Part shown: positions 13,938-26,341 of the stretch, piece after piece
Layout of the letters: every line of letters starts with the position of its first letter
Numbering within the stretch: position 1 is the stretch's first letter
From: Pseudomonas sp. MIACH
GTDB lineage: Bacteria > Pseudomonadota > Gammaproteobacteria > Pseudomonadales > Pseudomonadaceae
Assembly: GCF_001269925.1 (NCBI RefSeq)
Contig: NZ_LHVO01000012.1
Coordinates: 62,001 to 126,000 of the forward strand
Length of the DNA: 64,000 bases
Reading direction: 5' to 3'
Made by a program: the position numbers and the translations under genes
Notes under the pieces: model-generated
The model's database searches: none
What the model was told of the DNA's origin: nothing
The model's input: the letters and a program-made list of their open reading frames with translations, nothing else

Positions 13938-14618
13938 CTACGAAACCCACGGCCCAGAGCTGGGTTGGTCCAGATGGTCACGCAGGAAACCTGCGAAGTC
14001 GCTGCGGGATATGGCGCGGGCGCCCAGGCTGTGCAGGTGATCGTTGGGCATCTGGCAGTCGATCAGTACAAAGCCCCAGGCCTGCAATTGCCGGGTCAAT
14101 GTGGCAAAGCCGAATTTCGAGGCGTTATCGGCGCGACTGAACATCGACTCGCCGAAGAACAGCTGTCCCATCGCCAGGCCATACAGGCCGCCCACCAGCT
14201 CGCCGTTGTCCCATACCTCTACCGAATGGGCGTAACCGCGCTGGTGCAGCGTCAGGTAGGCGCTCTGTATGCCTTCGGTGATCCAGGTGCCATCAGCATA
14301 CGCACGCGGCGCGGCGCACGCCTGGATGACGGCGGCAAAGTCCTGGTCGAAGGTCACGGTATAGCGCTGCTGGCGCAATAGTTTGCCCAGGCTGCGCGAG
14401 ACATGCAGTTCGTCAGGGAATATCACGGTACGCGGATCCGGCGACCACCAGAGGATCGGCTGGCCCTCCGAGAACCAGGGGAAGCAGCCGTGGCGATAGG
14501 CTTGCACCAGTCGCTCGGCCGACAGGTCGCCACCTGCGGCGAGCAGGCCATTGGGTTCGCGCATGGCCTTGGCCAGCGGGGGGAATGTCAGTGAGTCGCG
14601 TTGTAACCAGGTCAGCAT
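13938..14618 (-). CDS. aat: Leucyl/phenylalanyl-tRNA--protein transferase
   Basis: Aat adds Leu or Phe from aminoacyl-tRNA to proteins with N-terminal Arg or Lys, making them ClpS-ClpAP substrates. The 226-residue protein contains the family's [21 protein letters not shown] and the [10 protein letters not shown] block. The start at 14618 ([14 protein letters not shown]) matches known proteins; the frame continues 18 codons upstream without similarity. It precedes ate and infA on the minus strand, so three of the four N-degron components (aat, ate, clpS with clpA) cluster within 5 kb. Confidence 0.96.
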   Translation of the reverse strand: MLTWLQRDSLTFPPLAKAMREPNGLLAAGGDLSAERLVQAYRHGCFPWFSEGQPILWWSPDPRTVIFPDELHVSRSLGKLLRQQRYTVTFDQDFAAVIQACAAPRAYADGTWITEGIQSAYLTLHQRGYAHSVEVWDNGELVGGLYGLAMGQLFFGESMFSRADNASKFGFATLTRQLQAWGFVLIDCQMPNDHLHSLGARAISRSDFAGFLRDHLDQPSSGPWVS

Positions 14619-15115
14619 GGCATCCAGGCTTACGGAAGGGGAGGGGAGTGGCAGACGGGTCGTCTGCCCCAAGGGTGTGATTATTGTCGACGCAGCGCCG
14701 TGGGGCCAGCCCGAATCGGCCGTTGGCGTGCATTAGCGTGAGCGGGTGTTTCTGCAACTCTATGCCAGGGGTGTGGTCGTATTCGGGTCTGGCCCATGCA
14801 GGCCATTTGCCAAGCTTGCCTGGATTGGTAAAAACAGCTCATAAGCCTTTGTCAGCAAAGACAATGCATGCTCAAATTGAACATGTTGTGACACACAATT
14901 GGCTATGCTGCTTGAAGAAAGCCAAGTGGCGTGGCAACAGGAACACAAACCCGTACAATGCGGCCATTGTGGCGTTATCGCCATTTCATCCAGCAATCGC
15001 CCAGTGTTAAAAGTAGATTCCACGACGTTCGTTCATTTTTCAGCTGCTCGGATTGGGCAGTATTTGCACTTATTCAACAGATGGACGCGCTAACAGGCGC
15101 AGGAAAAGACCCGTT
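14619..15115. other. Intergenic region between aat and ftsK; no gene recognised
   Basis: About 500 bases between the divergent aat and ftsK genes. Several short open frames exist but none shows a ribosome-binding site together with a recognisable product. In P. aeruginosa a thioredoxin reductase gene (trxB) lies at this junction as I recall; no trace of its FAD or CATC motifs is seen here. It must hold the promoters of both flanking genes. Confidence 0.5.
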
Positions 15116-17524
15116 TTGAAGAAATCCGCCGCAACACCTAAAGCAGCAGTCGTGCCGGCCTGGCGCCAGCACCTGCATTATCGACTCAAGGAAGGCGCGC
15201 TGATCGCTATCGGCGCGCTGTGCCTGTTCCTGATGATGGCCTTGCTCACCTATGGCAAGGACGATCCGGGCTGGAGCCACAACAGCAAGATCGAAGACGT
15301 GCAGAACTTCGGTGGGCCTGCCGGTTCCTACAGCGCCGATATCCTGTTCATGGTGCTGGGTTACTTCGCTTACATTTTCCCTTTGCTGCTGGCGATCAAG
15401 ACCTGGCAGATCTTCCGCCAGCGTCATGAGCCGTGGCAGTGGAGCGGCTGGCTGTTCTCGTGGCGCCTGATCGGCCTGGTATTCCTGGTGCTGTCGGGTG
15501 CCGCCCTGGCGCATATTCATTTTCACGCACCCACCGGCCTGCCGGCGGGCGCGGGTGGGGCGCTGGGTGAGAGCCTTGGCGACCTGGCGCGCAAGACCCT
15601 GAATATCCAGGGCAGCACCTTGATGTTTATCGCGCTGTTCCTGTTCGGCCTCACGGTGTTCACCGACCTTTCGTGGTTCAAGGTGATGGACGTGACCGGC
15701 AAGATCACCCTCGACCTGCTGGAGCTGTTCCAGGGTGCAGCCAATCGCTGGTGGGCCGCACGGGTCGAGCGCAAGCGCATGGTCGCCCAGTTGCGCGAGG
15801 TGGACACCCGCGTCAACGAAGTGGTGGCGCCCAGCACGCCGGACCGCCGTGAGCAGGCCAAGGTCAAGGAGCGTCTGATCGAGCGCGAGCAGGCCCTGAG
15901 CAAGCACATGTCGGACCGCGAGAAGCAGGTGCCGCCGGTGATCGCCCCGGCGCCGCCCAAGCCTGCCGAGCCGAGCCATCGTGTGCAGAAAGAGAAGCAG
16001 GCGCCGTTGTTTGTCGACAGCGCGGTGGAAGGCACCTTGCCGCCGATCTCGATCCTCGACCCGGCCGAGAAGAAACAACTCAACTATTCCCCTGAGTCCC
16101 TGGCGGCCGTCGGCCATCTGCTGGAAATCAAACTCAAGGAATTCGGCGTCGAAGTGTCGGTGGACTCGATCCACCCCGGCCCGGTGATTACCCGTTACGA
16201 AATCCAGCCGGCCGCGGGTGTAAAAGTCAGCCGCATTTCCAATCTGGCCAAAGACTTGGCCCGCTCACTGGCCGTGACCAGCGTGCGCGTGGTGGAAGTG
16301 ATTCCCGGCAAGACCACCGTCGGTATCGAGATTCCCAACGAAGACCGCCAGATCGTGCGCTTCTCCGAAGTGCTGTCGACGCCCGAATACGACAACTTCA
16401 AGTCGCCGGTCACCCTGGCCCTGGGCCACGACATTGGTGGCAAGCCGGTGATCACCGACCTTGCCAAAATGCCTCACCTGCTGGTGGCCGGTACCACCGG
16501 TTCGGGTAAATCGGTGGGCGTGAACGCAATGATCCTGTCGATCCTGTTCAAGTCCGGCCCGGAAGACGCCAAGCTGATCATGATCGACCCGAAGATGCTC
16601 GAGCTGTCGATCTACGAAGGCATTCCGCACCTGCTGTGCCCGGTGGTCACCGACATGAAGGACGCCGCCAACGCCCTGCGTTGGAGCGTTGCCGAGATGG
16701 AACGTCGCTACAAGCTGATGGCGAAGATGGGCGTGCGTAACCTGTCGGGCTTCAATGCCAAGGTCAAGGAAGCCCAGGACGCCGGCACGCCGCTGAGCGA
16801 CCCGCTTTACAAGCGCGAAAGCATTCACGACGAAGCGCCGCTGTTGAGCAAGCTGCCAACCATCGTGGTGGTGGTCGACGAATTTGCCGACATGATGATG
16901 ATCGTCGGCAAGAAGGTCGAAGAACTGATCGCGCGTATCGCTCAGAAGGCCCGTGCCGCCGGTATTCACTTGATCCTTGCCACCCAGCGTCCGTCGGTGG
17001 ACGTGATCACCGGCCTGATCAAGGCCAACATCCCGACCCGCATGGCGTTCCAGGTGTCGAGCAAGATCGACTCACGGACCATCATCGACCAGGGCGGCGC
17101 CGAGCAACTGCTGGGTCACGGCGACATGCTCTATATGCCGCCAGGTACCAGCCTGCCGATCCGGGTTCACGGCGCCTTCGTGTCCGATGATGAAGTGCAC
17201 CGTGTGGTGGAAGCCTGGAAGCTGCGCGGCGCGCCTGAGTACAACGACGACATCCTTGCTGGTGTCGAAGAGGCCGGCAGCGGCTTCGACGGCGGCAGCA
17301 GCGGTGGCGACGATGATGCCGAAACCGACGCGCTGTACGACGAAGCCGTGGCGTTCGTGCTGGAAAGCCGCCGCGCGTCGATTTCTGCGGTGCAGCGCAA
17401 GCTGAAGATCGGCTACAACCGCGCCGCGCGCATGATCGAAGCCATGGAAAACGCTGGCGTCGTCACTGCAATGAACACCAACGGCTCGCGCGAAGTCCTT
17501 GCTCCTGGGCAGGCGCGCGACTGA
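15116..17524 (+). CDS. ftsK: DNA translocase FtsK
   Basis: FtsK pumps DNA at the division septum and activates XerCD recombination at dif. The product (802 residues from the TTG at 15116) has about four N-terminal membrane segments within the first 200 residues, a fairly short linker with charged and proline-rich stretches, then the motor. Walker A is GTTGSGKS near residue 459 and Walker B is [14 protein letters not shown]. The C-terminal gamma winged helix (about residues 730-795) binds KOPS. The TTG start is chosen because AGGA lies 11 bases upstream and LKKSAATPK resembles the basic start of homologues; an ATG at 15053 would add an unlikely 21-residue extension. Confidence 0.94.
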   Translation: MKKSAATPKAAVVPAWRQHLHYRLKEGALIAIGALCLFLMMALLTYGKDDPGWSHNSKIEDVQNFGGPAGSYSADILFMVLGYFAYIFPLLLAIKTWQIFRQRHEPWQWSGWLFSWRLIGLVFLVLSGAALAHIHFHAPTGLPAGAGGALGESLGDLARKTLNIQGSTLMFIALFLFGLTVFTDLSWFKVMDVTGKITLDLLELFQGAANRWWAARVERKRMVAQLREVDTRVNEVVAPSTPDRREQAKVKERLIEREQALSKHMSDREKQVPPVIAPAPPKPAEPSHRVQKEKQAPLFVDSAVEGTLPPISILDPAEKKQLNYSPESLAAVGHLLEIKLKEFGVEVSVDSIHPGPVITRYEIQPAAGVKVSRISNLAKDLARSLAVTSVRVVEVIPGKTTVGIEIPNEDRQIVRFSEVLSTPEYDNFKSPVTLALGHDIGGKPVITDLAKMPHLLVAGTTGSGKSVGVNAMILSILFKSGPEDAKLIMIDPKMLELSIYEGIPHLLCPVVTDMKDAANALRWSVAEMERRYKLMAKMGVRNLSGFNAKVKEAQDAGTPLSDPLYKRESIHDEAPLLSKLPTIVVVVDEFADMMMIVGKKVEELIARIAQKARAAGIHLILATQRPSVDVITGLIKANIPTRMAFQVSSKIDSRTIIDQGGAEQLLGHGDMLYMPPGTSLPIRVHGAFVSDDEVHRVVEAWKLRGAPEYNDDILAGVEEAGSGFDGGSSGGDDDAETDALYDEAVAFVLESRRASISAVQRKLKIGYNRAARMIEAMENAGVVTAMNTNGSREVLAPGQARD

Positions 17525-17578
17525 TTCCGTGCCGCGTGGCAGCACGCGGCGCGCCCTTACGACTCAATGAGGACTCCC

Positions 17579-18202
17579 ATGCGTCTTATCCGCATGCTGT
17601 TGTTGCCGGCACTGGCTTTGACCGCTGTTTCGGCCCACGCTGACCCGGCCTCCGTCGCCAGCCTGAAAAACCTGTTGGACAAATCCCAGACCCTGACTGC
17701 GCGCTTCTCCCAGCTCACGCTGGATGCCGGTGGTACCCAGTTGCAGGAAACCGCTGGCGAGATGGCCGTGCAGCGCCCAGGGCTGTTCTACTGGCACACC
17801 GAAGGCAAGGCCGAGCAGACCATCGTCTCGGACGGCCAGAAAGTCACCCTGTGGGACCCGGACCTGGAGCAGGCGACCATCAAGAAGCTGGACCCGCGCC
17901 TGAACCAGACCCCGGCGCTGCTGCTCTCGGGCGACGTGTCAAAAATCAACGACAGCTTCGACATCACCTCCAAGCAAACCAGCAACGTGATCGAGTTCAC
18001 CCTCAAGCCGAAATCCAAGGACACGCTGTTTGACACGTTGTCCCTGTCGTTCGGCAACGGCGTGATCAATAACATGCGCCTGGTCGACAGCGTCGGCCAG
18101 CGCACCGATATCCTGTTCTCCGGGGTCAAGGCCAACCAGCCGGTACCGGCGTCCAAGTTCAAGTTCGACATCCCCAAGGGTGCCGACGTGATCCAGGAAT
18201 AA
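17579..18202 (+). CDS. lolA: Outer-membrane lipoprotein carrier protein LolA
   Basis: LolA is the periplasmic chaperone that takes lipoproteins from LolCDE and hands them to LolB. The 207-residue precursor has a signal peptide of about 22 residues ([20 protein letters not shown], then cleavage near ADP), followed by [20 protein letters not shown] and [14 protein letters not shown], typical of LolA. The ATG at 17579 follows GAGGA. It lies between ftsK and rarA (27-base gap), the usual Pseudomonas order. Confidence 0.96.
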   Translation: MRLIRMLLLPALALTAVSAHADPASVASLKNLLDKSQTLTARFSQLTLDAGGTQLQETAGEMAVQRPGLFYWHTEGKAEQTIVSDGQKVTLWDPDLEQATIKKLDPRLNQTPALLLSGDVSKINDSFDITSKQTSNVIEFTLKPKSKDTLFDTLSLSFGNGVINNMRLVDSVGQRTDILFSGVKANQPVPASKFKFDIPKGADVIQE

Positions 18203-18229
18203 ACTCCCCAGAGGTTTCAAACGCTGCCC

Positions 18230-19551
18230 ATGGATCTGTTTCGAAGTGACCCGATTGCCCAGCCTTTGGCCGCGCGCTTGCGCTCGACCAATCTGGATGA
18301 GTACGTCGGTCAGGAACACCTGCTCGCTCGCGGCAAGCCGTTGCGCGAAGCCCTGGAGCAGGGTGCACTGCACTCGATGATTTTCTGGGGGCCGCCGGGC
18401 GTGGGTAAGACCACCCTGGCGCGGCTGCTGGCAAAAGTCTCGGATGCGCACTTCGAAACGGTCTCGGCCGTGTTGGCCGGGGTCAAGGAGATCCGCCAGG
18501 CCGTCGAGGTGGCCAAGCAGCAGGCCGGGCAATACGGCAAGCGCACCATCCTGTTTGTCGACGAAGTGCATCGCTTCAACAAGTCGCAGCAGGATGCGTT
18601 CCTGCCCTATGTCGAAGATGGCACGTTGATTTTTATCGGTGCCACCACCGAAAACCCTTCCTTCGAACTGAACAACGCCTTGCTCTCGCGTGCGCGGGTC
18701 TATGTGCTTAAAAGCCTGGACGAAGCCGCGATGCAAAAGCTGTTGCACCGTGCCCTGAGCGAAGACAAGGGCCTGGGCAAGCGCCAACTGAGCCTCAGCG
18801 ATGAAGGCTTCAAGATTCTGCTAAGCGCCGCCGATGGTGATGGCCGGCGCTTTCTCAACCTGCTGGAGAACGCCTCCGACCTGGCCGAAGACGGCAGCGA
18901 GATTGGCGTCGACCTGCTGCAAAGCCTGCTTGGCGACACGCGTCGGCGTTTCGACAAAGGCGGCGAAGCCTTCTACGACCAGATTTCGGCGCTGCACAAA
19001 TCCGTGCGTGGCTCCAACCCGGACGGCGCGCTGTATTGGTTTGCGCGCATGATCGACGGCGGCTGCGACCCGCTGTACCTGGCCCGCCGCGTGGTGCGCA
19101 TGGCCAGTGAAGACATCGGCAACGCCGACCCGCGTGCCTTGAGCCTATGCCTGGCGGCCTGGGAAGTGCAGGAGCGCCTCGGCAGCCCGGAAGGTGAGCT
19201 GGCGGTGGCCCAGGCCATCACGTACCTGGCCTGCGCGCCGAAAAGCAACGCGGTGTACATGGGCTTCAAGTCCGCCCTGCGCGCGGCTGCCGAACACGGC
19301 TCCCTCGAAGTGCCGCTGCACCTGCGCAATGCGCCGACCAAGTTGATGAAACAACTGGGCTACGGTGATGAATACCGCTATGCCCATGATGAGCCGGACG
19401 CCTATGCCGCCGGTGAAGACTATTTCCCCGATGAGCTTGAGCCGCAGCCGTTCTACCAGCCTGTGCCCCGTGGCCTGGAGCTGAAGATCGGTGAAAAGCT
19501 CAATCACCTCGCCCAACTCGACCGCCTCAGCCCCAAACAGCGGAGAAAGTA

Positions 19552-19552
<1 letters not shown>
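18230..19552 (+). CDS. rarA: Replication-associated recombination protein A (RarA/MgsA)
   Basis: A 440-residue AAA+ clamp-loader-like ATPase that acts at stalled replication forks. Walker A is GPPGVGKT at residues 54-61, Walker B is [20 protein letters not shown], and the C-terminal tetramerisation part includes [20 protein letters not shown]. Length and motifs are normal. Its stop codon overlaps the GTG start of crcB by one base, suggesting coupled translation. Confidence 0.96.
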
Positions 19553-21223
<1,671 letters not shown>

Positions 21224-22618
21224 ATGGAATTTCTGCCGCTGTTTCATAACCTGCGCGGCAGTCGTGTGTTGGTCGTCGGTGGGGGGGAGATTGCCTTGCG
21301 CAAATCCCGCCTGCTGGCTGACGCCGGCGCAGTGCTGCGGGTGGTTGCTCCCCGGATCGAAGACCAGTTGCGTGAGTTGGTGCAGGGCAGTGGCGGGGAA
21401 ATGATTCTGCGCGGTTATCAGGAGGCCGACCTTGAAGGCTGCACCCTGATTATCGCGGCGACCGACGACGAGCCACTGAACGCGCAAGTGTCCAGTGACG
21501 CCAAGCGTCGTTGCGTACCGGTCAATGTGGTGGACGCGCCGGCCTTGTGCAGCGTGATCTTCCCGGCGATCGTCGACCGTTCGCCCTTGGTGATCGCGGT
21601 GTCCAGCGGCGGCGATGCGCCGGTGCTGGCGCGCTTGATCCGCGCCAAGCTGGAAACCTGGATTCCGTCCACCTACGGCCAGTTGGCCGGGCTGGCGGCG
21701 CGGTTTCGTGCCCAGGTCAAAGGTTTGTACCCGGATGTGCAGCAGCGTCGGGCGTTCTGGGAAGAAGTATTCCAGGGCCCGATTGCCGACCGTCAGTTGG
21801 CCGGGCAGGGCGATGAGGCTGAGCGTCTGTTGATCGAAAAGGTCAACGGTGCGCCGCCTTATGCGCCGGGCGAGGTGTATCTGGTAGGGGCTGGCCCGGG
21901 CGACCCGGACCTGCTGACCTTCCGTGCGCTGCGCCTGATGCAGCAAGCCGACGTGGTGCTATACGACCGTTTGGTGGCGCCGGCGATTCTGGAACTGTGC
22001 CGTCGTGATGCCGAGCGCATCTACGTCGGTAAACGCCGCGCTGACCACGCCGTGCCGCAAGACCAGATCAACCAGCAACTGGTGGACCTGGCCAAGCAAG
22101 GCAAGCGCGTGCTGCGCCTCAAGGGTGGCGATCCGTTCATCTTTGGCCGTGGCGGTGAAGAAATCGAGGAACTGGCGGCCCATGGCATCCCGTTCCAGGT
22201 GGTGCCGGGGATCACCGCAGCCAGTGGTTGCGCGGCGTACGCCGGGATTCCGCTGACCCATCGCGACTATGCGCAGTCGGTACGCTTTATTACCGGGCAC
22301 TTGAAGAATGGGACGTCGGACCTGCCTTGGAGTGACCTGGTAGGGCCGTCGCAGACCTTGGTGTTCTACATGGGCTTGATTGGCTTGCCGATCATCTGTG
22401 AGCAACTGATCAAGCATGGTCGTGCTGCGGATACCCCGGCGGCGTTGATCCAGCAGGGCACCACGTCCAACCAGCGCGTGTTTACCGGCACCCTGGCAGA
22501 CTTGCCGCGCATGGTGGCGGAGCATGAAGTGCATGCGCCGACACTGGTGATCGTCGGTGAGGTGGTGGTGTTGCGCGAGAAGCTGAAGTGGTTTGAAGGC
22601 GCCCAGTCACAAGTCTGA
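21224..22618 (+). CDS. cysG: Siroheme synthase (multifunctional CysG)
   Basis: A 464-residue fusion that makes siroheme from uroporphyrinogen III for sulfite and nitrite reductases. Residues 1-about 215 are the NAD-dependent precorrin-2 dehydrogenase/ferrochelatase (Rossmann motif [11 protein letters not shown]). Residues from about 216 are the SAM-dependent uroporphyrinogen methyltransferase, with [20 protein letters not shown] and [15 protein letters not shown]. It is the last gene of the row from ftsK and is followed by a REPIN. Confidence 0.97.
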   Translation: MEFLPLFHNLRGSRVLVVGGGEIALRKSRLLADAGAVLRVVAPRIEDQLRELVQGSGGEMILRGYQEADLEGCTLIIAATDDEPLNAQVSSDAKRRCVPVNVVDAPALCSVIFPAIVDRSPLVIAVSSGGDAPVLARLIRAKLETWIPSTYGQLAGLAARFRAQVKGLYPDVQQRRAFWEEVFQGPIADRQLAGQGDEAERLLIEKVNGAPPYAPGEVYLVGAGPGDPDLLTFRALRLMQQADVVLYDRLVAPAILELCRRDAERIYVGKRRADHAVPQDQINQQLVDLAKQGKRVLRLKGGDPFIFGRGGEEIEELAAHGIPFQVVPGITAASGCAAYAGIPLTHRDYAQSVRFITGHLKNGTSDLPWSDLVGPSQTLVFYMGLIGLPIICEQLIKHGRAADTPAALIQQGTTSNQRVFTGTLADLPRMVAEHEVHAPTLVIVGEVVVLREKLKWFEGAQSQV

Positions 22619-22639
22619 GCACCTGCGCACACATCGACT

Positions 22640-22738
22640 GTAGGAACGAGCTTGCTCGCGAAAATCGTCAACGATAACGCGCCCATCCTGAATGCACGCG
22701 GTGTTTTTGAGTTATTCGCGAGCAAGCTCGCTCCTACG
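22640..22738. repeat. REPIN: two inverted REPs of the GCGAGCTTGCTCGC type
   Basis: Two inverted palindromic units, GTAGGAACGAGCTTGCTCGC (22640-22659) and GCGAGCAAGCTCGCTCCTAC (22718-22737), separated by about 58 bases, lie between convergent cysG and the glutathione transferase-like gene. The pair can fold as one long hairpin. This is the usual dimeric form (REPIN) mobilised by RAYT transposases elsewhere in such genomes. Confidence 0.85.
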
Positions 22739-22747
22739 GGTTTTGTA

Positions 22748-23743
22748 TCAGCTCCAAATGCCTTTGCTGGTTAGTCGCGCTCGATCATGCCCGGCATCAA
22801 ACGCCTGCAACGGCCCCTTCGGCACAATCCCCATCGGGTTGATGGTGCGGTGGCTCGCATAGTAATGCCCCTTGATATGCTCGAAATCCACCGTCTCGGC
22901 CACGCCCGGCCACTGATACATCTCCCTCAACCAGTTCGACAAGTTCGGATAATCGGCAATCCGCCGCAGATTGCATTTGAAGTGGCTGTAATACACCGCG
23001 TCAAAACGAATCAGCGTGGTGAACAAACGCACATCCGCCTCGGTCAGGTACTCGCCGGCCAGATAGCGATGGTCGCCCAAGTGCTGCTCGAGGTGATCCA
23101 GTTCGGCAAACACATCATCAAACGCGCTTTCATAGGCTTTTTGTGAGGTGGCAAAGCCTGCGCGGTATACGCCATTGTTCACGGCCGGGTAGATCCGCTC
23201 GTTCAGCCCATCGATGGTCGCGCGCAGCGGCTCGGGGTAGAGGTCCAGGGTGTTGCCGGTCAGCCCGTTGAACGCGCTGTTGAACATGCGGATGATCTCC
23301 GCCGATTCATTGCTGACGATGCGATTGAGCTGCTTGTCCCACAGCACCGGCACGGTGACGCGGCCGGTGTAGTCGGCGGTGTCGGCGGTATAGCGCTGGT
23401 GCATGAATTCGAAACCATCGAGCTTATCGCCGGTGGAGCCGTGGGCCTTGTCGAAGGTCCAGCCGTTCTCCAGCATCAACCAACTGACCACCGAGACGTC
23501 GATCAAGCGTTCCAGGCCCTTGAGCTTGCGCAGGATCAGGGTGCGATGGGCCCATGGACAGGCCAGGGACACGTAGAGGTGATAACGACCGGCCTCGGCC
23601 TTGAAGCCGCCTTCGCCGCTGGGCCCAGGCTGGCCATCGGCGGTCACCCAGTGGCGGCGCTGTGCCTGTTCCCGCTGGAAAGCGCCATCTGCGCTACTTT
23701 CGTACCACTGGTCTTTCCAGTGTCCTTCGATCAGCAAACCCAT
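22748..23743 (-). CDS. Glutathionyl-hydroquinone reductase (YqjG/Xi-class GST)
   Basis: A 331-residue protein of the Xi-class glutathione transferases, which reduce glutathionyl-hydroquinones using a catalytic cysteine. The active-site motif is CPWAH, Cys62, in LYVSLACPWAHRTLILRK, followed by a thioredoxin-like fold; the C-terminal all-helical GST domain starts near residue 170 (NERIYPAVNNGVYRAGFATS). Length fits the YqjG family. It is the only gene in its transcription unit, with REPIN sequence downstream. Physiological substrates are unknown. Confidence 0.92.
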   Translation of the reverse strand: MGLLIEGHWKDQWYESSADGAFQREQAQRRHWVTADGQPGPSGEGGFKAEAGRYHLYVSLACPWAHRTLILRKLKGLERLIDVSVVSWLMLENGWTFDKAHGSTGDKLDGFEFMHQRYTADTADYTGRVTVPVLWDKQLNRIVSNESAEIIRMFNSAFNGLTGNTLDLYPEPLRATIDGLNERIYPAVNNGVYRAGFATSQKAYESAFDDVFAELDHLEQHLGDHRYLAGEYLTEADVRLFTTLIRFDAVYYSHFKCNLRRIADYPNLSNWLREMYQWPGVAETVDFEHIKGHYYASHRTINPMGIVPKGPLQAFDAGHDRARLTSKGIWS

Positions 23744-23831
23744 GACTGGCTCCTTGGCTAATAAGCGTTGGAGCCCAGTCTAAAGGGATGAGTTCGAACT
23801 AAAAGCGCAAAGACCGGGCGGGAATGATCGA

Positions 23832-24833
23832 TTAAATCGATTTGTCCCGTGCATCCCAGTATTGCCGGGCCAATTCGAATGCCTGTTCCCGTGGGTGGCC
23901 GAGGCCGCGCAAGGCCAGGGCCATGGTGGCGATCAGCGCCAGTTGCGGGTAGCTGTCCTCTACGTCGCCGCGCCACACGGCCTTCAAGTGTTCAGGCTCC
24001 AGGGTTGCCGGCTTGACGTGACGCTGGTCGGAGAGGGCGGGCCATTCTTCATCCCAGCTTTCGCCACCGGTGGTGCCGTAGAGGTGGCTGATCGTATCGG
24101 GGTTGATCTCGACTTCGCCGCCGTCGCCCTTCACCACAATCACATGGTCGCCAAGCAGGCCGCTGGCATCGCGGTGCACGCCCTGGTAACCCGGGTGGAA
24201 AATGCTTTGCAGGCCGCAGCGCGCATTCAGCGGATTGAGCAGGCGCGCCAAGGAGTGGATCGGCGAGCGCAGGCCCAGGGTGTTGCGCAGGTCGATCATG
24301 CGTTGCAGTTGCGGCGCCCAATCGCCCAGCGGGATAAACGCCAGGTTGCCTTGTTCAAACGCGGTCCCGACCTGCTGCCAGTTACGGCACAGCGGGATGT
24401 GCAGGGTTTGCAGCAATTGTTCGGTGTACAGCCGGCCCGCCGTGTGTGCGCCGCCGCCGTGCATGAGAATGCGCACGCCATTTTGCGCCAGGCACTTGGC
24501 CGCCAGCAGGAACCACGGCAGATGGCGTTTCTTGCCGGCGTAGGTCGGCCAGTCGACATCCACATTCAGTGCCGGGGCGTCCAGGCGTTCGCGCACGGCT
24601 TCGGTAAAACCGGCGAGTTCTTCCGGGCTTTCTTCCTTGTGGCGCAGCAGCATCAGGAAGGCGCCGAGCTGGGTGTCTTCGACTTTTTCGTCGAGCAGCA
24701 TGCCCATGGCTTCGCGGGCCTCGTCGCGGGTGAGGTTGCGCGCGCCGCGCTTGCCTTTGCCCAGGATGCGCACGAACTGCGCAAACGGATGCTCGGCAGG
24801 GGTTTCAAGGGTCAGCGGGGCGAAGTCGGTCAT
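23832..24833 (-). CDS. ybiB: YbiB-type glycosyltransferase-family-3 protein (TrpD2 family)
   Basis: A 333-residue protein resembling anthranilate phosphoribosyltransferase in fold: an N-terminal helical domain (FVRILGKGKRGARNLTRDEA) and a central domain containing RILMHGGGAHTAGRLYTEQL. E. coli YbiB has lost phosphoribosyltransferase activity and binds nucleic acid; the same is likely here. Its ATG overlaps the tusE stop as ATGA (24830-24833), so it is the last gene of the tusDCBE operon. The association suggests, but does not prove, a role linked to tRNA modification or nucleic acid. Confidence 0.88.
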   Translation of the reverse strand: MTDFAPLTLETPAEHPFAQFVRILGKGKRGARNLTRDEAREAMGMLLDEKVEDTQLGAFLMLLRHKEESPEELAGFTEAVRERLDAPALNVDVDWPTYAGKKRHLPWFLLAAKCLAQNGVRILMHGGGAHTAGRLYTEQLLQTLHIPLCRNWQQVGTAFEQGNLAFIPLGDWAPQLQRMIDLRNTLGLRSPIHSLARLLNPLNARCGLQSIFHPGYQGVHRDASGLLGDHVIVVKGDGGEVEINPDTISHLYGTTGGESWDEEWPALSDQRHVKPATLEPEHLKAVWRGDVEDSYPQLALIATMALALRGLGHPREQAFELARQYWDARDKSI

Positions 24834-25165
24834 AAGCAATTCGTCGGTCTGGGCAGGCCCGCCAGCTTGGCGGCGAGTTTGGCGGGAGTGCCGTTGAACA
24901 GTCTGTTGAGGTGCAAGCTGTTGCCCTTTTCCGGGCCCAGCTTCAAGGCCGTGTACTTGATCAGCGGCCGCGTGGCAGGGGACAGCTGGAATTCGGCGTA
25001 GAACTGGCGCAGCAGTTCGAGGATCTGCCAATGATCGGCGGTCAATTCCAGGCCTTCGACGGCGGCCAGGGCATTGGCCACCTCATCGGACCATTCATTC
25101 AGGTCGACGAGGTAACCGTCCTTGTCCAGGTCCAGGGTGCGCGCGCCTATGGTCAGGGTGTTCAT
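24830..25165 (-). CDS. tusE: Sulfurtransferase TusE (DsrC family)
   Basis: TusE accepts persulfide sulfur from TusBCD and passes it to MnmA for tRNA 2-thiouridine synthesis. The 111-residue protein ends PRPTNCL with the conserved penultimate cysteine (Cys110) that carries the sulfur. The start at 25165 (MNTLTIGARTLDLDKDGYLV) fits the family. It overlaps tusB upstream by four bases and ybiB downstream by four bases. Confidence 0.95.
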   Translation of the reverse strand: MNTLTIGARTLDLDKDGYLVDLNEWSDEVANALAAVEGLELTADHWQILELLRQFYAEFQLSPATRPLIKYTALKLGPEKGNSLHLNRLFNGTPAKLAAKLAGLPRPTNCL

Positions 25166-25440
25166 AGCCAGGTGTTGACCTTGCTGTAGTCGAGCGACAG
25201 CTGCACGAAACCCGGGTAGTCCACGCTGTCGGCCCAATCCGGCAGCGGCAGATTGCGCGCCTGCATGTCTTCGGCCAGCACAAAAACCTTTATGCCCTTG
25301 GTGTGCAGGGCCGCGTTATGCAGCCCATAGGCGCCATCGCCGCAGAGCAGGATCGCGTCTTCGGCGCCACAGATACGCAGGCAACTGTCGAGGCGGCTAT
25401 CGGTAAACGGGGAGTGGGAAACCACATGTAGAGTCGACAT
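25162..25440 (-). CDS. tusB: Sulfur relay protein TusB
   Basis: A 92-residue subunit of the TusBCD heterohexamer, which transfers sulfur from TusA to TusE. It starts MSTLHVVSHSPFTDSRLDSC and is typical in length. It overlaps tusC by one base (TGATG-like junction at 25440) and tusE by four bases, so the genes are read as one unit. Confidence 0.92.
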   Translation of the reverse strand: MSTLHVVSHSPFTDSRLDSCLRICGAEDAILLCGDGAYGLHNAALHTKGIKVFVLAEDMQARNLPLPDWADSVDYPGFVQLSLDYSKVNTWL

Positions 25441-25790
25441 CAGAGGGTCATCACCTGGTCGTAACGGTCAATCAGCTTGGCGATCGCTTCGCTGTCCAGC
25501 GACTGGGCGTTGGCCGGCTGCGTCAGCCCGCGCTCACCCAGGCTATGGCTGCAGGCGAACACGTCATCGATGCCGAACAGGCCCAACGCCTGCAAGTTAG
25601 CGCTGAGGTCCTTTTGCTGCACGGCCTTGGCATCCTGGTGCGGCGCCAGTTGGAACACGCCGTCATCCATGAACAGCACGCCGATCTGCAGATCGAATGC
25701 GCCTCCGGCCAGCACGATATCCAGCGCTTCGCGCGCGCTCGGCCCGGACCAGGGCGCCTGGCGGCTGATCACCAATAAGGATTTGGACAT
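25440..25790 (-). CDS. tusC: Sulfur relay protein TusC
   Basis: A 116-residue TusC/DsrF-like protein starting MSKSLLVISRQAPWSGPSAR. It is a structural subunit of TusBCD. The start at 25790 places it one base after the tusD stop; a frame extension of five codons upstream lies inside tusD and is unlikely. Confidence 0.92.
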   Translation of the reverse strand: MSKSLLVISRQAPWSGPSAREALDIVLAGGAFDLQIGVLFMDDGVFQLAPHQDAKAVQQKDLSANLQALGLFGIDDVFACSHSLGERGLTQPANAQSLDSEAIAKLIDRYDQVMTL

Positions 25791-25791
25791 G

Positions 25792-26184
25792 TCACGGCCC
25801 TCCAAAACAGATCAGGCGGTCGGCAGCCTGGGCGGCGTCGTGTAATTGCCCCAGGCCCGACAACGCCCAGGGCGCATCCAGATTGACTGCGCTGCGTTGA
25901 TAGCGTTTGGCTTCCTCAGTGTTCAGCACGCCGCGACGCAAGGCGGCGGCGATGCAAACCACGCCGTCCAGCTGATGCGTGCTGACAAACTCGCGCCATT
26001 GGCGGGCGATGTCCTGCTCATCCTGGGGCGCAACGAGGGTGTTGGAGGCGTTGTAGATGCCATCCTGATAGAAGAACAGCCGCACAATCTCATGCCCGCC
26101 GGCCAACGCCGCCTGGGCAAACAGCAGGGCGCGGCGCGAGGAGGGCGCGTGGGCGGCGGAAAACACTGCAATCGCAAACTTCAT
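25792..26184 (-). CDS. tusD: Sulfurtransferase TusD
   Basis: A 130-residue DsrE-like protein, the catalytic subunit of TusBCD. The conserved sulfur-carrying cysteine is Cys77 in VVCIAAALRRGV, equivalent to Cys78 of E. coli TusD. The start at 26184 (MKFAIAVFSAAHAPSSRRAL) fits homologues. It is the first gene of tusDCBE-ybiB and diverges from the CoA-transferase gene across about 157 bases, where the promoter should lie. Confidence 0.94.
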   Translation of the reverse strand: MKFAIAVFSAAHAPSSRRALLFAQAALAGGHEIVRLFFYQDGIYNASNTLVAPQDEQDIARQWREFVSTHQLDGVVCIAAALRRGVLNTEEAKRYQRSAVNLDAPWALSGLGQLHDAAQAADRLICFGGP

Positions 26185-26341
26185 GGAACACTCTGCAAGC
26201 AAACGTGGGGCAATGATAAGGCCGCTGCCGCGAAAAAGCCCGCCGCGATCAAAACAGTCACTCTCGATGATCGTTCTGACGATTGCCGGTAGGCGCCAGG
26301 CTGCCTAGTCTGTGGGCATTCAAAACCCAAATGGAGTTCCC

